Assembly: GCF_002300165.1 (NCBI RefSeq)
Contig: NZ_MLCE01000002.1
Location: 291,486 to 355,485 of the forward strand
Source of the DNA: Streptomyces sp. Tue6028
Lineage (GTDB): Bacteria > Actinomycetota > Actinomycetes > Streptomycetales > Streptomycetaceae
DNA: 64,000 nucleotides
Direction: 5' to 3'
The position numbers were made by a program, and so were the translations under genes. Of this stretch, positions 1 through 8,939 are shown in pieces; the stretch's first letter is position 1; each line of letters starts with the position of its first letter. The notes under the pieces are model-generated. The model was not told the origin of the DNA. It saw only the letters and a list, made by a program, of their open reading frames with translations, and did not search any database.

Positions 1-123
1 CTGCCGCACGTGGACCACGCGCAGGGGCGCCTCGCGGGTCCGGGCCGCGGTGAACGCCAACTCCAGGGCGCGCAGGCTGTCGTCCGATCCGTCGACCGCC
101 GCGATGACCGGCAGGGTGCTCAT
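1..123 (-). CDS. Universal stress protein, N-terminal fragment (runs off the left edge)
   Basis: The first 41 codons are present, from an ATG at 121-123 reading leftward off the window. The product begins MSTLPVIAAVDGSDDSLRAL and continues to a VVHV segment. This is the classic first beta strand, VDGS nucleotide-contact loop and first helix of the UspA fold. Family members bind ATP or act in dormancy and stress responses in the cytosol. The catalytic or ATP-binding glycine motif lies outside the window, so whether it binds ATP cannot be judged. Confidence 0.75.
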   Translation of the reverse strand, partial: MSTLPVIAAVDGSDDSLRALELAFTAARTREAPLRVVHVRQ

Positions 124-270
124 GGAATCCTCGCCTCCGGCACAGACTTTCGATCTTCCTGGGGCCAGCCTGACGCAGGCCCGGTCCCCAGGAAGGGGTC
201 GTGGGTCGAGTGTCCGGAAAAAGGAGAAGGATTCACCTTCGGGCGCGCCACCCCGGGGTGACGCGCCGGC

Positions 271-513
271 TCACGTCAGGTCGAACTCCCCCTCGCGCGC
301 TCCCGAAACGAACGCTCCCCACTCCGCGGGCGTGAAGATCAACGAGGGGCTCTGCGGGCGGCCACTGTTGCGCATCGCGATGAAGCCCTCGACAAAGGCG
401 ATCTGGACGTCTCCCCGCCCTCGGCTGCTGGACTGCCACTCGGCGTTGCTGAGGTCCAGTTCCGGCTTGTCCCAGCCCGCGAGCGGGTGCTGCTCGATGG
501 TGCTTTCGGCCAC
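271..513 (-). CDS. DUF397 domain protein
   Basis: An 80-residue protein whose core (WQSSSRGRGDVQIAFVEG ... MRNSGRPQSPSLIFTPAEWGAFV) follows the DUF397 pattern: a W-x-SS start, a central 'VEVA'-like strand, an 'RDSKxPxGPxLxF' strand and a terminal W-x-x-F helix. DUF397 proteins are actinomycete-specific and usually sit next to an XRE-type regulator as a small partner. No such regulator is visible here, so this copy is an orphan. It is read on the same strand as the neighbouring stress-protein fragment. The biochemical role is unknown. Confidence 0.8.
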   Translation of the reverse strand: MAESTIEQHPLAGWDKPELDLSNAEWQSSSRGRGDVQIAFVEGFIAMRNSGRPQSPSLIFTPAEWGAFVSGAREGEFDLT

Positions 514-596
514 GTCCGTGCTCCTCCCGGTTCGTCGTCCGCCGCCAGCCTAGCGATCGGTCCGGGCGGCGGACAGGCCACGTGAGGGGGACGGAT

Positions 597-1763
597 TCAG
601 GAGGTGGGCGGTGCGGAGCCGACCAGCCACATGGAGAAGAACTGGGAACCGCCCCCATAGGCGTGCCCGAGGGCCCTGCGAGCGCCGTCGACCTGGTGTT
701 CTCCGGCCTGTCCGCGCACCTGGAGGGCGGCCTCGGCGAACCGGATCATGCCGGAGGCGCCGATCGGATTGGTGGAGAGGACGCCGCCCGACATGTTGAC
801 GGGCAGGTCCCCGTCGAGTTCGGTCACCCCGGCCTCGGTGAGCTTCCAGCCCTCGCCCTCCTCGGCGAAACCGAGGTTCTCCAGCCACATGGGCTCGTAC
901 CAGGAGAACGGCACGTACATCTCCACGGCGTCGATGTCACGGCGTGGATCCGCGATGCCCGCCTGCCGGTATACGTCCGCCGCGCAGTCCTTGCCGGCCT
1001 GCGGCGAGACGAAGTCCTTGCCCGCGAAGAGGGTGGGTTCGCTGCGCATCGCGCCGCCGTGCACCCACGCGGGCGGCTTCGGGGAGCGTGCCGCGCCCGC
1101 CCGGTCGGTGAGGATCATCGCGCAGGCACCGTCGGAGGAGGGGCACGTCTCCGAGTAGCGGATCGGGTCCCACAGCATGGGCGAGGCCTGGACCTTCTCC
1201 AGGGTGATGTCGTGTTCGTGGAGGTGGGCGTAGGGGTTCTTGAGCGCGTTGCGGCGGTCCTTGTAGGCGACGAGGGAGCCGACCGTGTCGGGGGCGCCGG
1301 TGCGCCGCATGTAGGCGCGTACGTGCGGCGCGAAGAAGCCGCCCGCCCCGGCGAGCAGCGGTTGCTGGAACGGGATGGGCAGGGACAGGCCCCACATCGC
1401 GTTGGACTCGGACTGTTTTTCGAAGGCGAGGGTCAGGACGGTGCCGTGGACGCGTCCCGCGACGAGGTTGGTGGCGACCAGAGCCGTCGAACCGCCGACG
1501 GAGCCGGCCGTGTGCACCCGGAGCATGGGTTTGCCGACCGCGCCGAGCGCGTCGGCGAGGTAGAGCTCCGGCATCATGACGCCCTCGAAGAAGTCGGGGG
1601 CCTTGCCGATGACGACGGCGTCGATGTCGGCCCACGTCAGTCCGGCGTCGTCGAGTGCCCGCCGGGCCGCCTCGCGGACCAGGCCCGCGATGGACACGTC
1701 CCTGCGGGCCGCCACGTGCTTGGTCTGGCCGATGCCTACGACGGCCACGGGCTCCTTGCTCAT
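597..1763 (-). CDS. Thiolase-fold lipid-transfer-type protein
   Basis: A 388-residue SCP2/thiolase-superfamily protein starting MSKEPVAVVGIGQTKHV. Its ATG overlaps the stop of the upstream gene by 4 nt (ATGA), which fixes the start. The usual thiolase nucleophile region (A-C-A-S-G) reads HTAGSVGGS near residue 85, so the cysteine is absent. A C-terminal GHAYGGGSQFF motif is kept. Family members cleave or form C-C bonds on acyl-CoAs. Cys-less members paired with DUF35 proteins act as retro-aldolases in steroid side-chain degradation (Ltp2-type). Together with the next two genes this suggests an acyl-CoA aldolase or thiolase complex. The substrate is unknown. Confidence 0.8.
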   Translation of the reverse strand: MSKEPVAVVGIGQTKHVAARRDVSIAGLVREAARRALDDAGLTWADIDAVVIGKAPDFFEGVMMPELYLADALGAVGKPMLRVHTAGSVGGSTALVATNLVAGRVHGTVLTLAFEKQSESNAMWGLSLPIPFQQPLLAGAGGFFAPHVRAYMRRTGAPDTVGSLVAYKDRRNALKNPYAHLHEHDITLEKVQASPMLWDPIRYSETCPSSDGACAMILTDRAGAARSPKPPAWVHGGAMRSEPTLFAGKDFVSPQAGKDCAADVYRQAGIADPRRDIDAVEMYVPFSWYEPMWLENLGFAEEGEGWKLTEAGVTELDGDLPVNMSGGVLSTNPIGASGMIRFAEAALQVRGQAGEHQVDGARRALGHAYGGGSQFFSMWLVGSAPPTS

Positions 1764-2815
1764 CGGGCGTCCCCTTCGAGTACGGCGACCAGGTTCTGCT
1801 GGAGGCAGGGACCTGAGGTGGCGTGGGCGAGTGCCCGGTCGGAGGCGCCGCGGTGGATACGGGTGGCTGCCTCGCCGATGCGGACGAGTCCGGCCGCCAT
1901 CACCGGGTTGGCGGCGAGCGCGCCCCCGGACGGATTGACGTCGACGCTGTCGTCGAGGCGCAGCGCCTTGCGCAGGACCACTTCCTGGGAGGTGAAGGGG
2001 GCGTGCAGTTCGGCGGTGTCGACGGGCCGTTCGAACGCGCCGGCCCGCTCGGCGGCCAGCCGCGTGGACGGCGAGTCGGTCAGATCGCGGACGCCGAGGC
2101 CGTGCGCCTCGATGCGGTGGTCGATGCCCCGGATCCAGGCGGGGCGCTCGCACAGGTCACGGGCGCGTTGGCCGGCCGCGAGGATCACCGCGGCGGCCCC
2201 GTCGCCGATCGGCGGGCAGTCGCCGGTGCGCAGGGGGCGTACGAGGTGGTCGCCGTGGTCCACCGGACCGCGCAGCTGGGCGTGGGGGTTGGCGGACGCC
2301 GAGGCGCGGCTGCGGGCGGCGATCCCGGCGAGCGCGGGCTCGTCGGTCTCGCCCGCGTCGATGAGCGCCTGCGCCTGGAGGGCGGCGAGGGCCACGGAGT
2401 CGGGCCACAGCGGGGCCAGGTAGTACGGGTCGAGCTGACGGGTGAGGACGTCGCGCACGGAGCCGGGGGACGACTTGCCGTACCCGTAGACGAGCGCGGT
2501 GTCGGCGTCGCCGGTGAGGAGTTTGGTCCACGCCTCGTAGAGGGCCCAGGCGCCGTCCATCTCGACGTGCGACTCGGAGATGGGGGGCCAGGCGCCGACC
2601 CCGTCGAGCGCCATGGTGAAGGAGAAGGCGCGGCCCGCGAGGTAGTCGGAGGAGCCGGAGCAGGTGAAGCCGATGTCGCCGGCTTTCAGGCCCGTCGCGT
2701 CGAGCACCTGGTGCAGGACCGGGAGGAGCATCTCCACCTCGGAGAGCTCGTCGCTGGTGCGCCGGTGGTCGGTCTGGGCGAACGCGACGACGGCGATGTC
2801 CCTGATGGGCCGCAT
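1760..2815 (-). CDS. Thiolase-fold protein (second copy of the pair)
   Basis: A 351-residue thiolase-superfamily protein beginning MRPIRDIAVVAFAQTDHR. It is only distantly similar to its downstream neighbour. At the nucleophile position it shows ESHVEMDGAWAL, again with no cysteine, so ordinary thiolysis through a Cys-acyl intermediate is unlikely. The C-terminus has a degenerate HATSGPCLQQN block. The gene abuts the OB-fold gene (stop of that gene at 2816) and overlaps the downstream thiolase gene by 4 nt, so the three are translationally coupled. A heteromeric complex with the OB-fold protein is the natural inference. Confidence 0.78.
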   Translation of the reverse strand: MRPIRDIAVVAFAQTDHRRTSDELSEVEMLLPVLHQVLDATGLKAGDIGFTCSGSSDYLAGRAFSFTMALDGVGAWPPISESHVEMDGAWALYEAWTKLLTGDADTALVYGYGKSSPGSVRDVLTRQLDPYYLAPLWPDSVALAALQAQALIDAGETDEPALAGIAARSRASASANPHAQLRGPVDHGDHLVRPLRTGDCPPIGDGAAAVILAAGQRARDLCERPAWIRGIDHRIEAHGLGVRDLTDSPSTRLAAERAGAFERPVDTAELHAPFTSQEVVLRKALRLDDSVDVNPSGGALAANPVMAAGLVRIGEAATRIHRGASDRALAHATSGPCLQQNLVAVLEGDAR

Positions 2816-3763
2816 CTACAACAGCTCCTTGTACGTCTCGTAGTCCGCGTCCGGTTCGCCGGTGGGCCGGTAGTGGTCGGGGTATCGGGCGCCCGGCGTC
2901 CACACCGGCTCCACGCGCAGGCCCATGCGCACCTGGTCGTAGGGGATGCCGCCGATGCGGCCGTGCAGGGCGAGGTCGGCGCCGTCGAGGGCGATGTGCG
3001 CGTAGACGTAGGGCACTTCGATGTCGAGGTTCTTGGCCTTGATGTTGACGATGCAGTAGGTGGTCACGGTGCCGCGGGGGCCGACCTCGACCTGCTCGGA
3101 GGTGGCGACTCCGCAGGTGGGGCACGCTCCGCGAGGCGGCACGTAGACCTTGCGGCACGACGGGCATCGTTCGCCGACGGTCCGCCGGCCGGACAGGGCG
3201 TGGATGTAACCGGTCTGGGCCCGGCCTGGGGAGTAGACGTAGTCGAGGCGGGCCTGGGCGACGATGCCGGTCACCTTGTCCGCGAACTCACCGCTGTGGA
3301 CGGCGGGTTCCTCGCCCGTGGCACTGCCGTCGTACGGTTCGAAGCAGGCGATGTCGGTGATGGCACCGGAGCGTTCGGCGGCCCAGCGGACACGGACGCG
3401 CATGCCGGTGCGTACGGTGTCGGGGCCCGGGGCGTCGAGGGCGTGCAGCAGGGCGGTGTCGGCGCCGTCGAGCCGGACCAGCACCCAGGCGAAGGGTGTG
3501 TCGAGGGGCTGGCCACGGCGGGGCTCGTGGTTCCAGGCCCAGGTGGTGACCGTGCCGGTGGGGGCGACCTCGACGAGGTCGCCGATCTCCTCGGCCGTGA
3601 CCGGGTCGTACTCGACGGGCGGGACCAGTGTGCGGCCGCCGGCGGTCCGTACACCGAGCACGACGCGCTCGCGCAGGCCGGTGAGGAAGGCGCTCTGCAC
3701 GGGGCCGAGCGAGCGGGTGAAGGGGAATTCGACGACGAGGGGGGCTTTGAGGACTTCGGGCAT
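2816..3763 (-). CDS. Tandem OB-fold (DUF35) protein with zinc ribbon
   Basis: A 315-residue protein made of two consecutive DUF35/OB-fold units. The second unit, from about residue 180, has the rubredoxin-like zinc ribbon CPSC...CPTCG, followed by an OB barrel (GTVTTYCIVNIKAKN). The first unit has a barrel (GTVTTWAWNHEP) but no cysteines. DUF35 proteins serve as acyl-CoA-binding subunits for thiolase-like or hydratase partners, for example ChsH2 with Ltp2. Gene order and coupling with two thiolase-fold genes support that role here. The duplication to a two-barrel form is longer than the usual ~130 residues of a single DUF35 protein. Confidence 0.82.
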   Translation of the reverse strand: MPEVLKAPLVVEFPFTRSLGPVQSAFLTGLRERVVLGVRTAGGRTLVPPVEYDPVTAEEIGDLVEVAPTGTVTTWAWNHEPRRGQPLDTPFAWVLVRLDGADTALLHALDAPGPDTVRTGMRVRVRWAAERSGAITDIACFEPYDGSATGEEPAVHSGEFADKVTGIVAQARLDYVYSPGRAQTGYIHALSGRRTVGERCPSCRKVYVPPRGACPTCGVATSEQVEVGPRGTVTTYCIVNIKAKNLDIEVPYVYAHIALDGADLALHGRIGGIPYDQVRMGLRVEPVWTPGARYPDHYRPTGEPDADYETYKELL

Positions 3764-3992
3764 CCCGGATGTCTCCTTCGGAGGTCGGGCGCGCCGGCCG
3801 CGTGGGCCCGGGCCGGGCGGACCCGGTCACGGGCTTCGAGGACCGGGGCGCGCCGGTGCGGGGATTCGGGTCCGGGCGGGCCCGGGCTTCGGGGCGGTGT
3901 GCCCCGAGGCCGGGTCTCGGGCCCGAGTGCGGGCTCTGTCGTGCCTGTCCGTGCCGTTCCTCGGGGGCGGCGCGCGGACGGGAGCCGCGGGA
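3764..3992. other. Low-complexity GC-rich intergenic region
   Basis: These 229 bases between the crotonase and OB-fold genes are dominated by reiterated gggcccggg/cggg words with no convincing ORF. The OB-fold gene has an ATG at 3761-3763 with a purine-rich stretch just upstream, so it may be transcribed through from the crotonase. No distinct operator or terminator could be identified. Confidence 0.5.
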
Positions 3993-4793
3993 TCAGGCGC
4001 GCCGGTAGACGGGCGGACGTTTCTCGGCGAAGGCGCGTGCGCCCTCCTTGGCGTCGGCGGTGTCGAACACCGGCCAGCCGCGCTTGAGTTCGGCGGCCAG
4101 ACCGTCGGTCTCGGTCATCTCGGCGGTCTCGTAGACCGACGCCTTGACGGCTTCGACGGCGAGCGGGCCGCAGGCGTTGACGAGCTCGGCGATCTCCAGG
4201 GCCTTGTCGAGAGCCGTGCCGTCGGGGACGACGTGCCCGATCAGGCCGATGGCGGCGGCCTCGCGCGCCGGGTAGGCGCGGCCGGTGAGCAGCATCTCCA
4301 GGGCGTGCGTGCGCGGGATCTGGCGTTGCAGCCGGACCGTCGAGCCGCCGATCGGGAACAGCCCGCGCCTGACCTCGAAGAGGCCGAAGGCCGCGGACTC
4401 CCCCGCGACGCGGATGTCGGTGCCCTGGAGGATCTCCGTGCCGCCCGCGACGCAGTGTCCTTCGACGGCGGCGATCACCGGCTTGCGGGGGCGGTGGTGA
4501 CGCAGCATCGCCTTCCAGTGCAGATCGGGGTCGGCCTTCAGCCGGTCCCGGTACTCCTGGCCCTCCATCCCCCGGCCCGCCAGCGCCTTGAGGTCCATCC
4601 CGGCGCAGAAGGCGCCGCCCGCCCCGGTGAGCACGACCGAGCGGATCGCGTCGTCCGCGTCGGCCTCCAGCCAGCCGTCGTACAGGCCGACCAGCATCGG
4701 CAGCGAGAGCGCGTTCTTGGCCTCGGGCCTGTTGAGCGTGAGCACCAGTGTGGCGCCTTCGCGCTGCACGGTGAGGTGTTCCGTCCCACCCAT
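3993..4793 (-). CDS. Enoyl-CoA hydratase/isomerase (crotonase) family protein
   Basis: A 266-residue crotonase. The N-terminal strands (LTVQREGATLVLTLNRPEAKNAL) precede the first oxyanion-hole segment (GAGGAFCAGMDLKAL) and the second (IAAVEGHCVAGGTEIL). One of the two hydratase glutamates appears as E in VAGGTEIL, and the other is represented by FGLFEVRRGLFP. The family hydrates or isomerises enoyl-CoA thioesters in fatty-acid or terpenoid-type degradation. It starts with ATG next to a divergent regulatory region and probably heads the operon containing the OB-fold and thiolase-fold genes. The substrate cannot be read from the sequence. Confidence 0.85.
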   Translation of the reverse strand: MGGTEHLTVQREGATLVLTLNRPEAKNALSLPMLVGLYDGWLEADADDAIRSVVLTGAGGAFCAGMDLKALAGRGMEGQEYRDRLKADPDLHWKAMLRHHRPRKPVIAAVEGHCVAGGTEILQGTDIRVAGESAAFGLFEVRRGLFPIGGSTVRLQRQIPRTHALEMLLTGRAYPAREAAAIGLIGHVVPDGTALDKALEIAELVNACGPLAVEAVKASVYETAEMTETDGLAAELKRGWPVFDTADAKEGARAFAEKRPPVYRRA

Positions 4794-4857
4794 TGCCGTC
4801 CTCCCGTCTCAGGAACGAGAACAGGTTGCAGGAGGCGCGGAGTCAGTACAAGAGTTT

Positions 4858-4874
4858 TCTGACAGACAGTCAGA
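4858..4874. promoter_or_regulatory. Inverted-repeat operator TCTGAC-N5-GTCAGA
   Basis: A perfect 6-bp inverted repeat (TCTGAC, spacer AGACA, GTCAGA) followed by TTTCTTC. It lies in the 175-bp gap between the divergent crotonase and acyl-CoA synthetase genes. A near copy with the same spacing and the same trailing TTTCTTC occurs at 24182-24198, upstream of another acyl-CoA-metabolism operon. The size and symmetry are typical of TetR-family sites. The regulator is not in this window. Confidence 0.65.
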
Positions 4875-4968
4875 TTTCTTCGCCGGGACCCTTCACAGTT
4901 GGGTCGGGCTTTGCTCTGATGACCGTCGAGCCGAGGGCAGCCACGGACGTTCGGGGTCAGGAGGAGCG

Positions 4969-6588
4969 GTGGAGTACAACCTTGCCGACCTGTTCGAGTC
5001 GGTCGTCGACGTGGTCCCGGACCGTGAGGCGCTCGTCTACGTCGACCACCCGGGCACGGGTGCGGAGCGCCGGCTGACCTACGCGCGGCTGGACGAGGCG
5101 GCGAACCGGATCGCCCACCACCTCGCGGACAGCGGCGTGCGCCCCGGTGAACATCTCGGCCTCCACCTCTACAACGGCGTCGAGTACATCCAGACCGTGC
5201 TCGGCTGTCTGAAGGCGCGGATCGTCCCCGTCAACGTCAACTACCGATATGTGGAAGAGGAGTTGGCCTACCTCTACCAGGACGCCGACCTGACGGCCCT
5301 GGCCTTCGACGCTGAGTTCACGGATCGGGTGGCGGCCGCTCTGCCGCACGCCCCTGCGCTGCGGCACCTCGTGCGTGTGGGGGACCCGGCACCCGGCGCC
5401 GCCGCGCTCGACGCGGTGGCGTTCGAGGACGCCGAGGCCGCGGGCTCCCCCGGCCGCGGCTTCCCGGCGCGCTCGGCGGACGACCAGTTCATCATCTACA
5501 CCGGTGGCACCACCGGCATGCCCAAGGGCGTGATGTGGCGGCAGGAAGACCTGTTCTTCGCCGGGCTCGGCGGCGGTGCCCCGACGGGAGAGCCGGTCAA
5601 GCGGCCGGAGGAACTCGCCGAGCGGGTCGCGGCCGGAGGCGAGGGGATCACCTTCTTCCCCACTCCCCCGCTGATGCACGGGACGTCGACACTCACCGCG
5701 TTCATCGGCTTCAACTTCGGCCAGCGCGTCGTGCTCCACCGCAAGTACGTGCCCGAGGAAGTCCTGCGGACCGTCGAGAAGGAGCGGGTCACCAGCATGT
5801 CGCTGGTCGGCGACGCGATGCTGCGGCCCCTCGTCGACGCGCTGAGCGGGCCCATGAAGGACACCGACTGCTCCGCCCTGTTCAGCGTCTCCTCCTCCGG
5901 CGCCATCATGTCGGACACGGTGCGCGAACAGTTCCAGGCGCTCGTCCCGAACGTGATGCTGCTCAACAACTTCGGCTCCTCGGAATCCGGCTTCAACGGC
6001 ACTGCCACGGCGGACTCGGGCCCGAAGCGCGGCTTCCGTGTGCAGGTCAACTCCCGCACGCAGGTGGTGGACCCGGTCACCCACGAGCCGGTCGCCGTCG
6101 GCGAGCCGGGCCGCATCGCCCAGCGCGGCCATGTGCCCCTCGGCTACTACAACGACCCCAAGAAGACCGCCGAGACCTTCTTCCAGCGGGGCGACGAGCG
6201 CTGGGTGCTGCTCGGCGACATGGCCACGGTCGACGAGGAGGGCATCGTCACCGTCCTCGGGCGCGGCTCGCAGTGCATCAACACCGGCGGCGAGAAGGTC
6301 TATCCGGAGGAGGTCGAGCAGGCGCTCAAGGCGCATCCGGACGTGTACGACGCCCTGGTCGCCGGCGTTCCCGACGAGAAGTGGGGCAACCACGTGGCCG
6401 CCGTCGTCCAGCTCCGCGAGGGCGCGCCGCGGCCGTCCCTGGAGGACATCCAGACGCACTGCCGCACCCGCCTGGCCGGCTACAAGATCCCCCGGCAGCT
6501 CGTGCTCGCGGACACCATCCAGCGCTCCCCCAGCGGCAAGGCGGACTACCGCTGGGCCCGGTCGGTCGCGGTGGAAGCGGCCCACTGA
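4969..6588 (+). CDS. Acyl-CoA synthetase (AMP-forming, FadD-like)
   Basis: A 539-residue adenylate-forming ligase, read from a GTG at 4969 that has a strong AGGAGGAG ribosome site at 4959-4966. It contains the P-loop IIYTGGTTGMPKGVMW around residue 178, the A5-type core NNFGSSESGF, the GDMA-TVDEEG hinge and a C-terminal SGKADYRW lysine motif. It should activate a carboxylic acid to its CoA thioester for the divergent crotonase/thiolase operon. A much longer open frame extends upstream, but the ribosome site and domain start argue for GTG 4969. Chain length or ring specificity is unknown. Confidence 0.88.
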   Translation: MEYNLADLFESVVDVVPDREALVYVDHPGTGAERRLTYARLDEAANRIAHHLADSGVRPGEHLGLHLYNGVEYIQTVLGCLKARIVPVNVNYRYVEEELAYLYQDADLTALAFDAEFTDRVAAALPHAPALRHLVRVGDPAPGAAALDAVAFEDAEAAGSPGRGFPARSADDQFIIYTGGTTGMPKGVMWRQEDLFFAGLGGGAPTGEPVKRPEELAERVAAGGEGITFFPTPPLMHGTSTLTAFIGFNFGQRVVLHRKYVPEEVLRTVEKERVTSMSLVGDAMLRPLVDALSGPMKDTDCSALFSVSSSGAIMSDTVREQFQALVPNVMLLNNFGSSESGFNGTATADSGPKRGFRVQVNSRTQVVDPVTHEPVAVGEPGRIAQRGHVPLGYYNDPKKTAETFFQRGDERWVLLGDMATVDEEGIVTVLGRGSQCINTGGEKVYPEEVEQALKAHPDVYDALVAGVPDEKWGNHVAAVVQLREGAPRPSLEDIQTHCRTRLAGYKIPRQLVLADTIQRSPSGKADYRWARSVAVEAAH

Positions 6589-6732
6589 CCTCGCGTCGGA
6601 GTCTTTGCACGGCATTGACCTTCCGGTTGAACGCCAGGTGAACCCCGGACGTACGCATGATCGCGGCCTCTGATCTGCCCCGAGCCCGGTCTGCCGCGTC
6701 GACGCCGGGCTTCGCATGGAAGGACCTTCGGC

Positions 6733-8874
6733 GTGTCGCACTCCACGCGCACTCGTCAACTGCCGCAACGGCCGGACACGGGACCGGAACCGGATACGGA
6801 CGCCGCTACGGAGGTCGCGGCGCGCGCGGACGGCGACGGTGCGTCCGGCGCGGACGCGGACGGGGCTTCCGGCTCGGACACGGACGCCGGTGTGCGCGCG
6901 GAGGAGGACGGGGTTTCCGGCTCGGAGGCGGACGCCGACGCAGGCGCGGACACGGCTACCGCGAAGGATGCGGACGGCACCTCGGAGCGGGACACGGAGC
7001 CGGACACGGTTGCGGAGGCGGACACGGCGCCGGACACGGACACCTTGACCGACGAGGAGCCCGAGACGCCCGCAGCGACCGGCGAGAAGCCGAAGGTGCC
7101 CGGAGCGACCGACGAGGAGCCTGACGCGCCCGCAGCGGCCGACGAGGCACCTGCTGCCGACACCTCCGCCGGGCAGGCCGACGGCCCCTCAGGACGGCCG
7201 GGTCGGTGGGGCTGGCGGCTCAAGTACCCGCGGGCGGCGCGTGCCGTGACCGTCGGCACCACGGCCCTGGCCGGAGTCCTGGTGCTCTTCGCCCTGCTCG
7301 TGCCGAACCAACTCGACCGCCTCGCGCCCGACGCCTTCCTGCGGATCCCCGTGGAGGGAGTCCTGCTCGCCGGTCTGCTGCTGGTGCTGCCACCGCGGCC
7401 CCGGCGGATCGCGGCGGTCGTGGTCGGGCTGCTCCTCGGCCTGGTGACCATCCTGAAGTTCGTCGACATGGGCTTCTACTCGGTGCTGGCGAGGCCCTTC
7501 GACCTCGTGCTGGACTGGATCCTCTTCGACGACGCGGCCGAGTGGGTCAAGGAGTCCTTCGGGAAGACCGGCGAGGTGGTCGCCGTGATCGCGGTCCTCG
7601 CGCTCGTCGTCGTCCTGCTCACCCTCATGACCCTCGCCGTCGTGCGCCTGAGCGATCTCATGGCCCGTCACCGCCCCGTCGCCACGCGCACCGTGCTCGT
7701 TCTCGGTACCGCGTGGATCACCTGCGTGACGGTCGGCGTGCAGTTCACCGACGTACCCGTGGCCTCGCAGATCGACGCGGAGCTGGTGAAGAACCGCGTG
7801 CACCAGGTACGGGCGGGCCTGCGCGACGGGAAGGTGTTCGCCGAGCAGGCGTCCGTCGACGCGTTCGCCGACACACCGCCCGACCAGCTGCTGACGGGAC
7901 TGCGGGGCAAGGACGTCCTGTTCACGTTCATCGAGAGCTACGGCCGCACGGCGATCGACGACCCCGCGATGGCCGACCAGGTCGGCTCGGTGCTGTCCGA
8001 GGGGACGAAGTCGCTGAAGTCGGCCGGGTTCGCCTCGCGCAGCGCCTGGCTCCGCTCGCCGGTCACGGGCGCCGGGAGCTGGCTCGCGCACTCCACCTTC
8101 CTGTCCGGCCTGTGGATCAAGAACCAGCAGCGCTACCGGAGTCTGACCACCAGCGACCGGTACACCCTGACGAGCTACTTCCAGAAGTCCGGGGCCTGGC
8201 GCACGGTCGGCATCGTGCCGGGTGTCCGCCGCGCGTGGCCCGAGGGCAAGTTCTTCGGTCTCGACCTCATCTACGACTCCGAGCATCTCGGCTACCACGG
8301 CCCGTACTTCAGCTGGACGCCCGTGCCGGACCAGTTCAGCCTGGAGGCCTTCGAGCGCCTGGAGCACGGCAAGAAGGACCGCAAGCCGATGATGGCGGAG
8401 ATCATCCTGGCGTCGAGCCACAACCCCTGGGCTCCGGTCGCCCACATGATCGACTGGAACGACCTCGGCGACGGATCGGTCTTCGAGCAGATCAAGAAGG
8501 AGGGCAAGGACCCCAAGGAGGTCTGGAAGAACCCCGAGAGCGTGCGCACCGAGTACCGGCACGCCATCGAGTACTCGCTGCACAGCCTCATCGAGTACGT
8601 GGAGCGGTACGGCGACAAGAACACCGTGCTGGTCTTCCTCGGCGACCACCAGCCCGTCCCCACCGTCACGGCCGGCAGTTCGAGCCGCGACGTGCCCGTC
8701 ACCATCGTCGCGCACGACCCCAAGGTCCTGGACCGGATATCCGACTGGGGTTGGACGGACGGCCTCAAGCCGGCGAAGAACGCCCCGGAGTGGCGCATGG
8801 ACACCTTCCGCGACCGCTTCATGACGGCGTACGGCTCGCGTCCCGGCACCTCCGGGGCGGCCTCGGCACGCTGA
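6733..8874 (+). CDS. Membrane sulfatase/LTA-synthase-type alkaline-phosphatase-fold protein
   Basis: A 713-residue protein starting at GTG 6733, with GGAAGG about 10 nt upstream. The first ~150 residues are a low-complexity acidic tract rich in Asp, Glu, Ala and Thr. Four or five hydrophobic membrane segments follow (about residues 170-330, for example TALAGVLVLFALLV and VVAVIAVLALVVVLL). The C-terminal extracellular domain begins DVLFTFIESYGRTAI and ends with the metal-binding FLGDHQP motif near residue 640. Family enzymes transfer or hydrolyse phospho- or sulfo-groups on envelope polymers. A phosphoglycerol or phospho-sugar transferase of the cell wall is the likeliest role, but the substrate is unproven. 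Confidence 0.8.
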   Translation: MSHSTRTRQLPQRPDTGPEPDTDAATEVAARADGDGASGADADGASGSDTDAGVRAEEDGVSGSEADADAGADTATAKDADGTSERDTEPDTVAEADTAPDTDTLTDEEPETPAATGEKPKVPGATDEEPDAPAAADEAPAADTSAGQADGPSGRPGRWGWRLKYPRAARAVTVGTTALAGVLVLFALLVPNQLDRLAPDAFLRIPVEGVLLAGLLLVLPPRPRRIAAVVVGLLLGLVTILKFVDMGFYSVLARPFDLVLDWILFDDAAEWVKESFGKTGEVVAVIAVLALVVVLLTLMTLAVVRLSDLMARHRPVATRTVLVLGTAWITCVTVGVQFTDVPVASQIDAELVKNRVHQVRAGLRDGKVFAEQASVDAFADTPPDQLLTGLRGKDVLFTFIESYGRTAIDDPAMADQVGSVLSEGTKSLKSAGFASRSAWLRSPVTGAGSWLAHSTFLSGLWIKNQQRYRSLTTSDRYTLTSYFQKSGAWRTVGIVPGVRRAWPEGKFFGLDLIYDSEHLGYHGPYFSWTPVPDQFSLEAFERLEHGKKDRKPMMAEIILASSHNPWAPVAHMIDWNDLGDGSVFEQIKKEGKDPKEVWKNPESVRTEYRHAIEYSLHSLIEYVERYGDKNTVLVFLGDHQPVPTVTAGSSSRDVPVTIVAHDPKVLDRISDWGWTDGLKPAKNAPEWRMDTFRDRFMTAYGSRPGTSGAASAR

Positions 8875-8909
8875 CGTACGATCCGCCGCCCGCCGGGAGC
8901 GCGCCGATC

Positions 8910-8939
8910 GGTGACCGGGCCCGCGGCGGCCCGGTCACC
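8910..8939. terminator. Bidirectional hairpin terminator
   Basis: A perfect 12-bp stem (GGTGACCGGGCC / GGCCCGGTCACC) with a 6-base loop, between the convergent sulfatase-type and IclR genes. The right arm overlaps the stop codon of the IclR gene. There is no U-tract, as usual for Streptomyces. Confidence 0.75.
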
